Assembly (NCBI GenBank): GCA_024401475.1
Contig: JAKSKZ010000011.1
Coordinates: forward strand, 22,321-86,320
Length of the DNA stretch: 64,000 nucleotides
Direction of reading: 5' to 3'
Source of the DNA: Paludibacteraceae bacterium
Lineage (GTDB): Bacteria > Bacteroidota > Bacteroidia > Bacteroidales > Paludibacteraceae
Positions 28,207-34,948 of the stretch are shown here, in pieces. The position numbers were made by a program, and so were the translations under genes. Numbering within the stretch: the stretch's first letter is position 1; every line of letters begins with the position of its first letter. The notes beneath the pieces are model-generated. The model saw nothing but the letters and a program-made list of their open reading frames with translations. It ran no database searches and was not told where the DNA came from.

Positions 28207-28267
28207 AACACGCATATCCACAATAACCCACCAAACCAATAGGTAATTACATAAAGAAGTACATAAA

Positions 28268-28283
28268 TACCAAATGTATGGTA
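28268..28283. promoter_or_regulatory. Island operator 2 (upstream of the carrier operon)
   Basis: TACCAAATGTATGGTA is a perfect TACCA-N6-TGGTA palindrome, centred about 84 bp upstream of the predicted start point. Confidence 0.65.
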
Positions 28284-28355
28284 GGTGGACATCCCCATTT
28301 CAACACCAAATATGGGAGATAATCCACTTGTCAAAGTGGTACACAAAAGGGGAAG

Positions 28356-28377
28356 CACCTCGCCGAATAGGGAGGTG
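28356..28377 (-). terminator. Possible terminator of the encapsulin/desulfurase operon
   Basis: Hairpin CACCTC / GAGGTG with a 10-nt loop, 31 nt past the desulfurase stop. It is followed on the minus strand only by CTTCCCCTTTT, so termination is uncertain. Confidence 0.4.
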
Positions 28378-28407
28378 TTTTCCAAACTTGCAAAAAACGT
28401 AAAATTT

Positions 28408-30009
28408 CTATTTGTTGTTCGCTATGATCTTCTTCACAGCCACAACGAGTTTGTCGATTTCCTCTCTTGTGTTGTAGAAGGAGAAGGTAGGTCGCACACT
28501 CATCTCATAACCTAACGAACGAAGTGCAGGTTGGGCGCAGTGGTGACCAGCACGCACTGCGATACCCTCTTTGTCAAGCAACTGGCCAGTTTCGGGACCC
28601 CCCAACTTGTCAATCACAAAGGAGACCACGCTAACCCTATTCTTGGGATTTCCCAATACCGTTACACCAGGTATCTGCTGCAACTGCGTGCGGGCATACT
28701 CCGTCAGCCGATGCTCATACTTCTCAATCGCCTCAATGCCAACACGTTGCACATACTTCAAAGCGGCTCCCAAACCAATGGCATCCGCCACATTAGGGGT
28801 ACCCGCCTCAAAACGGGCAGGTGGTGCATTGAATTGCGTTTCCTCGATAGTAACATCCTTAATCATGTTTCCTCCGCCTTGCCATGGTGGCAATAGTTCC
28901 AACCATCTTTTCTTGCCATAGACAGCGCCAATTCCGTTCGGTCCATAAATCTTATGGCCAGAGAAGACGAAGAAATCGGCATCGAGTGCTTGCACGTCAA
29001 CCGGACTATGAGCGATGCTTTGAGCTCCATCGATCAAGACTGGCACATTGTAACGGTGGGCAATTTCTATGATCTGCTTCACGTCGTTGATGGTACCGAA
29101 GGTGTTATTGACATGTCCCACAGAAACGAATTTCGTATTGGGTCCAATCATACGGTCAAAATCGTCTAAAAGGAGGTCGCCATCTTTGCTCGCGGGAATG
29201 GCTTTGAGAATCGCGCCACGCTCCTTGCAGACTTGCTGCCAAGGAACAATATTCGCATGATGATCCAGCGTGGAGACAATTACCTCGTCTCCTGGATTCA
29301 AAAACTTTCTGCCGAATGTTTGCGCAATCAGGTTGATACCCTCCGTCGTTCCCCTCACGAAGACAATCTCTTCGGGACTTTGCGCATGAATGAAGTCCGC
29401 AATGGTCTGACGAGCCTCTTCGTATGCGTCCGTCGCCTCCGCCGCTAACGTATGGGCTCCTCTATGAATATTACTATTGTAATTTGTGTAATAGTCCGTA
29501 AGCGCATCTATCACCACCTGTGGTTTTTGCGTAGTAGCACCATTATCGAACCACACCAAATCCTTTCCATTCACCTTGCGTTTCAGGATAGGGAAATCCT
29601 TTCGGATGGCTTGGACATTTAACGTGTCATTATCCACATAATGGAGCGACTGAAGACTCTCTTTCTCTGGGCTACCGATACCAAATCCATCTTCGCTGAC
29701 CACACCCGTTTGGAAAGAAGAAGGGACTTGGAAATCCCCTCTTCCGTATGGGATGTTAGAACTTGCGAAATTAGGATTGGAGGAGAGTACAGGAACGCCT
29801 CCGTTAGGGAAACCATTGTCTCCGCGAAGAATTCTCATGAACCCCTCCTTGATATCCTCCAAGTTGAGTTGATCAACTTCGTCTGGAACAAATTGAGAGA
29901 CCTCTTGCTTAAGTTCCTCAGGACAAAAATTGCCAGCGGCTTGACGTAGGTACCCTATGTCACCGAGATTCGCACTGAAATTTGTATTATCTAAATCGGA
30001 AGTGATCAT
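28408..30009 (-). CDS. Encapsulin-associated cysteine desulfurase (SufS-like, extended N-terminus)
   Basis: 533 residues. Residues 133-533 are a SufS-type desulfurase: GTTEGINLIA, STLDHHANIVPW, the Schiff-base Lys353 in FSGHKIYGPNG, and active-site Cys491 in RAGHHCAQPALRS. It converts cysteine to alanine and enzyme-bound persulfide. Residues 1-132 are extra: a helical part (1-62), then a Gly/Ser/Asn/Pro-rich stretch (63-125, with IPYGRGDFQVPSSFQ) typical of a disordered tail. In family 2 encapsulin systems such an N-terminal domain directs the desulfurase into the shell. The encapsulin gene ends 9 nt upstream. Cargo loading is inferred from this match and from gene order. Confidence 0.92.
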   Translation of the reverse strand: MITSDLDNTNFSANLGDIGYLRQAAGNFCPEELKQEVSQFVPDEVDQLNLEDIKEGFMRILRGDNGFPNGGVPVLSSNPNFASSNIPYGRGDFQVPSSFQTGVVSEDGFGIGSPEKESLQSLHYVDNDTLNVQAIRKDFPILKRKVNGKDLVWFDNGATTQKPQVVIDALTDYYTNYNSNIHRGAHTLAAEATDAYEEARQTIADFIHAQSPEEIVFVRGTTEGINLIAQTFGRKFLNPGDEVIVSTLDHHANIVPWQQVCKERGAILKAIPASKDGDLLLDDFDRMIGPNTKFVSVGHVNNTFGTINDVKQIIEIAHRYNVPVLIDGAQSIAHSPVDVQALDADFFVFSGHKIYGPNGIGAVYGKKRWLELLPPWQGGGNMIKDVTIEETQFNAPPARFEAGTPNVADAIGLGAALKYVQRVGIEAIEKYEHRLTEYARTQLQQIPGVTVLGNPKNRVSVVSFVIDKLGGPETGQLLDKEGIAVRAGHHCAQPALRSLGYEMSVRPTFSFYNTREEIDKLVVAVKKIIANNK

Positions 30010-30018
30010 GATTCAATA

Positions 30019-31467
30019 TTATTTTTCTACTGTATTACGGTGTTGATAATCGTGATAGAATCCGACCTCAACATTGTCTAACACGGCAATAGCGTCGTCC
30101 GTAAGAGGAGCAAGGCTAAAGTATTTGGTCAAAAGGTAAGATGCCACACCAAAGTGGTCAAGACCCATCAAACGAGCGGATAGGGATGGAGAAATCTCGC
30201 CTGGAATACCAGTTTGATGAAGGCCAACCACACCTTGATTCTTTTCGCCCACACGCACAAGGATGAAGCTGGTGGTACCCACACCACTGTTAGTCAAATA
30301 TTGACCCTTCACCTCCACCTTATCGCTTGGGATGATTGGCACACCACGCCAAAGGATAATCTTTTGTCCATAAAGCTCTGTCGTGACAGGTGGCACACCA
30401 CGCCAAGTACATTCACGTTCAAAAGCCGCGATGGCACGAGGGTTGGCGATAAAGAAAGATGGTTCCTTCCAGACAAGAGACAAAAGTTCATCCAAATCGT
30501 CTGGCGTAGGAGATCCATAACGCGTGGTGATGCGATATGCCGGATTCACGCTTGCCAACAAGCCAAAATATTTATTGTTGATCAACTCCCACTCCTGACG
30601 CTCCTTGATACTCTCGATACTTAGTCGCAACTGTTCCTCCAATTGGTTGAAAGGATTGTTGTACAAGTCGCTGACACGAGTATGGACACGAACCACGGTT
30701 TGGAGCGTATTCAAGGAGTACTCCTTGGGTTTCTCCTCATAGTCGATATATGTTTCAGGGATGATATTATCCTCCTCATGTCCACTGACCAAATCGATGT
30801 GGCGCTCTCCATGCTCATTGAGGGTAGCCTTTAGTCTCAACTGCTTGTCAACGGCCTGTTGGAATTGGCTGCGGAAATCAGGGATGTCCTTGATGATGCT
30901 TCCCAACTCACTGCTTTTTAGAACGAGGAACACGGAAGGAGTCACCGCTCTGACGGTAACAGAAGCGAGGTTGTCGCTCAAAAGATCCGCCTCACCGAAA
31001 TACTCGCCGACACCGAGCAACGAGATACGAAGATCCTCACCATGAGGTCCCTTATGGCTCACCTCAGCCTGTCCATTGGCTACAATAAAGAATTTCTGCT
31101 CGTCATTTGCCTCCGTGATGAGTTCCGAGTTGATTCCCACCTCAACAGTTTCAAAAAGGCGGGCCAAACGTACCACAACCTCTTCATCGAAATGGGAGAA
31201 CAATGGAATTTGTTTGAGGCTCTCAGCCTTAAAGCTTGGGACACCATTGAAATATTCAATGGCGATGCGTCCGCCTCTCTTCAACTCCACCTTTGTACTG
31301 TTCACCCTGAATGTTCCGCTATCGACTTGTACCCATGGCAGCAATTTGAGCAAAAGACGAGGCGAAATCGCACCCATCTGAGGGTTGGTCTTGGTGGTGT
31401 TAGCCAAATTTCTGGCCGATGCAGTGGTCACACTGCGTTGTGCATTGTCCAAAATGTTTTCTGACAT
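30019..31467 (-). CDS. Family 2 encapsulin shell protein with inserted cyclic-nucleotide-binding-like domain (2B type)
   Basis: 482 residues from the ATG at 31467; a TTG two codons earlier is less likely. The ends match family 2 (SrpI-like) encapsulins of HK97 fold: ISPRLLLKLLPWVQVDSGTF and TRVSDLYNNPFNQLEEQLRL, then NPRAIAAFERECTWRGVPP and HQTGIPGEISPSLSARLMGL. Residues ~81-205 form a cNMP-binding-type insert (IPLFSHFDEEVV, FIVANGQAEV, GVGEYFGEADLL). The phosphate-cassette Arg is replaced: DNLASVTVRA where RxAxVxA is usual. The protein should assemble a compartment around the downstream desulfurase. Family 2A relatives with a desulfurase are linked to sulfur storage and starvation. Ligand binding by the insert is doubtful. 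Confidence 0.92.
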   Translation of the reverse strand: MSENILDNAQRSVTTASARNLANTTKTNPQMGAISPRLLLKLLPWVQVDSGTFRVNSTKVELKRGGRIAIEYFNGVPSFKAESLKQIPLFSHFDEEVVVRLARLFETVEVGINSELITEANDEQKFFIVANGQAEVSHKGPHGEDLRISLLGVGEYFGEADLLSDNLASVTVRAVTPSVFLVLKSSELGSIIKDIPDFRSQFQQAVDKQLRLKATLNEHGERHIDLVSGHEEDNIIPETYIDYEEKPKEYSLNTLQTVVRVHTRVSDLYNNPFNQLEEQLRLSIESIKERQEWELINNKYFGLLASVNPAYRITTRYGSPTPDDLDELLSLVWKEPSFFIANPRAIAAFERECTWRGVPPVTTELYGQKIILWRGVPIIPSDKVEVKGQYLTNSGVGTTSFILVRVGEKNQGVVGLHQTGIPGEISPSLSARLMGLDHFGVASYLLTKYFSLAPLTDDAIAVLDNVEVGFYHDYQHRNTVEK

Positions 31468-31484
31468 AATCAAATATTTTTAGT

Positions 31485-31706
31485 TTATTTTTTAATTGTT
31501 ACTTTATGAGTGGTGCCTTCCACATGCTCAATCGACAGCACTTCAAACCCCTGTTCTGTCGCACTTCTTGGCACATTATTAAGCGGTTCTCCTTCGCTGA
31601 GAAGAACTTCAAGAATCTCGCCCTTCTGTAATTTAGCCAACTCCAACTTCGTTTTCACAAAGGTCATTGGGCAATGTTCTTTTGTAATATCAAGTGTATG
31701 ATTCAT
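31485..31706 (-). CDS. TusA/SirA-family sulfur carrier
   Basis: 73 residues. Cys12 lies in KEHCPMTFVKTKLELAKL, the TusA active-site pattern with CPMT in place of CPxP, followed by GEILEVLLSEGEPLNNVPRS and a final strand. TusA proteins receive persulfide sulfur from a desulfurase and pass it on. It lies 18 nt after the DsrE gene and 17 nt before the encapsulin gene, so it probably relays sulfur to or from the encapsulated desulfurase. Confidence 0.9.
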   Translation of the reverse strand: MNHTLDITKEHCPMTFVKTKLELAKLQKGEILEVLLSEGEPLNNVPRSATEQGFEVLSIEHVEGTTHKVTIKK

Positions 31707-31724
31707 ATTTTGAGTACTAATTTG

Positions 31725-32222
31725 TTAAATGAATAATGTCTGTCCGCCTTTGCTGATGTCCAAGAAGGTTGAGACGCCAAGGACATCCTTTAATTCATGA
31801 ATAAAGTCACCCTTCTGCAGTCCGAGAATGTGCATGGCCATTTCACAAGCATAAATGTTGACATTCAAGGCGATGGCCGCATCCACGAGTTCCTCCAAAG
31901 TCGCCACGTTATTCTTTTTCATCAAGTAGCGAAAAATTTTAGGGCCGATACCAAAGAAGTTGAAACGGCTATTAGGTGCCTTGGAAATGCCACCCATCAT
32001 GAAACCGAAGATTTTAGTGAGCCAATTACCTCCAATGAAGCTACGTCCCTTCTTCTGTTTGATGGCATCAAGGCCCCAAAACGTGAAGAAGATGTTCACC
32101 TCGTAACCGACAGCGGCAGCACCTGTAGCAAGTGTGAAAACAGCTGTCAACTTGTCGAAATCGCCGCTAAAAGCGATCAACGACAATTTTTTCTGATTGT
32201 CCAAAGAATTTATTTCCGCCAT
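31725..32222 (-). CDS. DsrE/DsrF/DrsH-like peroxiredoxin-fold sulfur-relay protein
   Basis: 165 residues. KKLSLIAFSGDFDKLTAVFT and AAAVGYEVNIFFTFWGLDAI form the DsrE core, FGFMMGG lies at about 72-78, and Cys126 is in NIYACEMAMHILGL. Members bind sulfur as persulfide on this cysteine and exchange it with TusA-type carriers. It is the second gene of the encapsulin operon, 21 nt after the cysteine synthase gene. DsrE-TusA pairing next to a desulfurase is a known sulfur-trafficking arrangement. Confidence 0.88.
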   Translation of the reverse strand: MAEINSLDNQKKLSLIAFSGDFDKLTAVFTLATGAAAVGYEVNIFFTFWGLDAIKQKKGRSFIGGNWLTKIFGFMMGGISKAPNSRFNFFGIGPKIFRYLMKKNNVATLEELVDAAIALNVNIYACEMAMHILGLQKGDFIHELKDVLGVSTFLDISKGGQTLFI

Positions 32223-32243
32223 ATAATCGAATTTTATTATTTA

Positions 32244-33170
32244 CTAATTAAATATTCCAGTAGATAGGTAACGTTCTCCCGTATCAGGGAAGATGGCCAC
32301 AATCAGTTTTCCTTCGTTCTCAGGTCTATTGGCCAATTGTATGGCTGAACAAAGCGCCGCACCACTGGAAACACCAGCCAAGATTCCCTCCTTTTTAGCC
32401 AAGAGGCGAGTATAATGGATCGCCTGTTCGTTTTTCACCTTCACAATTTCGTCAATCACCGATAAATCAAGGATTTTAGGAATAAATCCAGCTCCAATTC
32501 CCTGTATGGAATGTGGTCCCGCAGATTCACCGGACAAGACGGCCGAGCCAAAAGGTTCCACGGCGACCACCTGCAACTTCTTTCTCTTTTTCAGTTCCCT
32601 TCCGATACCTGTGATGGTACCGCCGGTTCCGACCCCGGCCACTAGTACATCAATTTTACCATCCGTATCCTCCCATATTTCCTTTGCCGTGGAGACTTGA
32701 TGAATCGCACTATTCGCATAATTGGTGAATTGTTGCGGAATGAAGGTATCTCCGATAGACATGGACAACTCCTTCGCCTTCTCAATAGCACCTCCCATAC
32801 CCTCATGGGCAGGTGTAAGACATATCTTCGCACCCAAAGCCTTTAACATGGAACGACGCTCCACGCTCATACTATCTGGCATTGTCAAAATAAGATTATA
32901 CCCCTTTACGGCAGCGGCTATCGCTAATCCAATACCTGTATTCCCGCTTGTAGGCTCTATGATGGTCGTACTCTTGTTCAGCAATCCCCTGCGTTCCGCA
33001 TCCTCTATAAGTGCGAATCCTACACGATCCTTGACGCTTCTGCCTGGGTTCAGAAATTCCAGTTTGGCCACGACCTTCGCCTTCAGACCCAACTCCTGCT
33101 CCAAGTTGGTCAACTCCAACAAAGGGGTATTCCCCACAAGATCAATCACACTATTCGCTATTTTTGCCAT
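32244..33170 (-). CDS. cysK: Cysteine synthase (O-acetylserine sulfhydrylase), second island copy
   Basis: 308 residues. Lys47 in NPGRSVKDRVGFALI forms the PLP Schiff base; TSGNTGIGLA and GVGTGGTITGIG bind substrate and phosphate; EIWEDTDG is typical of CysK, and SSGAALCSA and IFPDTGERYLSTGIF close it. The partner serine O-acetyltransferase is the next gene upstream. It opens the encapsulin operon, so cysteine made here could feed the desulfurase cargo, or sulfide leaving the compartment could be recaptured. The region before it has its own promoter and operator 3. Confidence 0.93.
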   Translation of the reverse strand: MAKIANSVIDLVGNTPLLELTNLEQELGLKAKVVAKLEFLNPGRSVKDRVGFALIEDAERRGLLNKSTTIIEPTSGNTGIGLAIAAAVKGYNLILTMPDSMSVERRSMLKALGAKICLTPAHEGMGGAIEKAKELSMSIGDTFIPQQFTNYANSAIHQVSTAKEIWEDTDGKIDVLVAGVGTGGTITGIGRELKKRKKLQVVAVEPFGSAVLSGESAGPHSIQGIGAGFIPKILDLSVIDEIVKVKNEQAIHYTRLLAKKEGILAGVSSGAALCSAIQLANRPENEGKLIVAIFPDTGERYLSTGIFN

Positions 33171-33195
33171 ATATATTCTCCCGTTTATTTACATA

Positions 33196-33226
33196 CAAAA
33201 TTAGACCTTGCGGGAACCTAATTCAA
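33196..33226 (-). promoter_or_regulatory. Promoter of the encapsulin operon
   Basis: TAATTTTG on the minus strand at 33203-33196, with TTG (33226-33224) 20 nt upstream. It lies 26 nt upstream of the cysteine synthase start. Confidence 0.6.
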
Positions 33227-33258
33227 TAGCGTTTGTGTGGCATTTTACGAAATGGTTG

Positions 33259-33274
33259 TACCACAATAATGGTA
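33259..33274. promoter_or_regulatory. Island operator 3 (upstream of the encapsulin operon)
   Basis: TACCACAATAATGGTA is TACCA-N6-TGGTA, centred about 78 bp upstream of the predicted start point of the cysK-dsrE-tusA-encapsulin-desulfurase operon. Confidence 0.65.
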
Positions 33275-33368
33275 GGTGTATCAAACAAAAAAGGGGTCAG
33301 CCACAAATGGGCCTTTCCCCTTCAAAGACATGGTAACTTGAGATTCTTTTCTCTTTGTAGAATAGTTA

Positions 33369-34253
33369 TTAAATACCAGCACCATCACTGAATGTAGTAG
33401 CGATGGCCTTTTGCTGCAACACTTTAGAATAGGGAGAAACACTATTCGTCAACCAAACATTACCTCCAACAATGGTGTGATGACCTATTGTAATTCGACC
33501 TAAGATAGATGTGTTCGAATAAATGGTGACATGATCTTCTATGATAGGATGACGAGGTGTGTTCAACGGAACGCCATTATCATCAAAGGAGAAACTTTTG
33601 GCACCCAACGTAACGCCCTGATATAACGTCACATGATCCCCTATAATACAAGTTTCGCCAATCACCACACCCGTACCATGGTCAATAGAGAAATATTCTC
33701 CAATCTGCGCACCAGGATGTATATCAATGCCAGTTTTAGAATGAGCCATTTCAGTGATGATGCGAGGCAAGACAGGCACTCCCAACTTATGAAGCGCATG
33801 AGCTATCCGATAATGAATCATCACCTGCATGATCGGATAGCAAAAAATGATTTCGCTATAAGAAGTAACCGCAGGATCGGAATGAAACATAGCATCCACA
33901 TCCGTATAGAGCACCCTTTTTATTTCAGGAAGTTCACAAAGAAATTTTGCGGAAAGTTCGTCAATGTCATCCTCCAACATCTCAGTCTTCTTAAACGCCG
34001 AAAAACTCAAAAAAATCTGCTTTCTTAACAGATCATAAAGCTGATCCATACAGACGCCTATATAGTAACATCTGTTCTCATAGTTAATCTCGTCCGACGT
34101 AAAGTATTCGGGAAAAATCACCTGTTTAGAGAGTTCCACCATCTTCTGTACCATCTCTATTGCAGGAAGATTCCTAGTTCCCAACCGACTCTCAACATCT
34201 GACACTGCGGATAATTTCGACACATTTTCGGCTATTACCTGACTTCTATTCAT
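33369..34253 (-). CDS. Serine O-acetyltransferase (EpsC/CysE type)
   Basis: 294 residues. A helical N-terminal part of about 160 residues is followed by left-handed beta-helix hexapeptide repeats: GIDIHPGAQIGEYFSIDHGT, GVVIGETCIIGDHVTLYQGV, TLGAKSF, TPRHPIIEDHVTIYSNTSIL and GRITIGHHTIVGGNVWL. The catalytic-type His pair (IDHGT and RHP) is present. It makes O-acetylserine for cysteine synthase. It starts 9 nt after the thioredoxin stop. Serine acetyltransferases also occur in other encapsulin-desulfurase operons, which supports joint function. Confidence 0.93.
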   Translation of the reverse strand: MNRSQVIAENVSKLSAVSDVESRLGTRNLPAIEMVQKMVELSKQVIFPEYFTSDEINYENRCYYIGVCMDQLYDLLRKQIFLSFSAFKKTEMLEDDIDELSAKFLCELPEIKRVLYTDVDAMFHSDPAVTSYSEIIFCYPIMQVMIHYRIAHALHKLGVPVLPRIITEMAHSKTGIDIHPGAQIGEYFSIDHGTGVVIGETCIIGDHVTLYQGVTLGAKSFSFDDNGVPLNTPRHPIIEDHVTIYSNTSILGRITIGHHTIVGGNVWLTNSVSPYSKVLQQKAIATTFSDGAGI

Positions 34254-34262
34254 ATAAAACCT

Positions 34263-34577
34263 TTACTTATATAGCTCTATCAACTCCTTAATTTTCGCTT
34301 TAGTGACATCACCAAGCAACTTATCGATTACAGTTCCATTCTTCACAAAATAGATGGCAGGAATATTTCGGATGCCATATTGCGCCACCATTTTTTCCTC
34401 TTCATCCACATTGTACTTTCCAATGTTGACACTCTCTCCGTATTCCTCGAACAAAGTCTCTATAACCGGAGTTAATCTTTTACAATGAGCACACCATGAT
34501 GCCCAGAAATCTATAACCACCAATTTATCTTGTGAAAAATAAGTTTCTATATTACCGTCTGAAAATTTTAAAGCCAT
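34263..34577 (-). CDS. Thioredoxin-like protein with CAHC active site
   Basis: 104 residues with the classic thioredoxin layout: VVIDFWASWCAHCKRLTPVI (active Cys29 and Cys32), YNVDEEEKMVAQYGIRNIPAIYFVKNG with the cis-Pro, and a C-terminal helix. The active site reads CAHC where thioredoxin has CGPC; a His before the second Cys recalls DsbA-like sites (CPHC) and usually makes the disulfide more oxidising. It has no signal peptide. It is the first gene of the trx-cysE transcript, so it may reduce persulfides from the desulfurase or carriers. Confidence 0.9.
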   Translation of the reverse strand: MALKFSDGNIETYFSQDKLVVIDFWASWCAHCKRLTPVIETLFEEYGESVNIGKYNVDEEEKMVAQYGIRNIPAIYFVKNGTVIDKLLGDVTKAKIKELIELYK

Positions 34578-34621
34578 AGTACTTTACTAATTAGATAATT
34601 TCTATTTTTCTTTTGACAGCA

Positions 34622-34667
34622 CAAAAATAAGAAGCCACCCAATATCTACCTATCAATTCAATAGGTA
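34622..34667 (-). promoter_or_regulatory. Promoter region of the thioredoxin-serine acetyltransferase operon
   Basis: TATTTTTG on the minus strand (34629-34622) is the -7 box, with no TTG at -33. At 34647-34667 an inverted pair TACCTAT-N7-ATAGGTA lies about -42. TACCTAT fits the NarL heptamer consensus TACYYMT, so the promoter looks activator-dependent. Confidence 0.55.
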
Positions 34668-34690
34668 AATATCGTGTCACAACACAGAAA

Positions 34691-34706
34691 TACCATATCT
34701 ATGGTA
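34691..34706. promoter_or_regulatory. Island operator 4 (upstream of thioredoxin)
   Basis: TACCATATCTATGGTA is TACCA-N6-TGGTA, centred about 84 bp upstream of the predicted start point, the same offset as operator 2. Confidence 0.65.
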
Positions 34707-34760
34707 GTCCACATACATTATGATACATTTTGTATGGGATAATTTTTCACACAAACCGAC

Positions 34761-34835
34761 TTGTATCAGAATCCTAGTTTTACTACATTTGCAATTACTC
34801 AGGATGCGGTAAAAAATGGGGGCAAGGTTGCCCCC
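34761..34835 (+). promoter_or_regulatory. Possible promoter and GC-rich hairpin near the right island end
   Basis: TTG at 34761-34763 and TACATTTG at 34784-34791 (20-nt spacer) form a good plus-strand promoter. A GC-rich palindrome, GGGGGCAA-GG-TTGCCCCC, lies at 34818-34835, about 20 nt past the likely start point. No credible reading frame follows. A small RNA or a recombination-site structure are both possible. The rest of 34707-34948 shows only short TGACA/TGTCA repeats. Confidence 0.35.
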
Positions 34836-34948
34836 TCTCATGATAGTCCGTGGGTTTTCTTGACATTTCATGACACTTCGTTTCTTGAAATATACCTAAT
34901 AACCAAGTATTTAAAATTCATAAAATGTCATAAAAAGTCAAAAAACAC

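Noticed and set aside
28176..28385. Possible small membrane protein (40-69 residues) between the desulfurase and carrier genes
   Set aside because: Its long form needs a TTG start, and the operator palindrome, the TACCTAT half-site and the promoter box of the carrier operon all fall inside the frame. The stretch is better read as a regulatory region, although a short hydrophobic segment is present.
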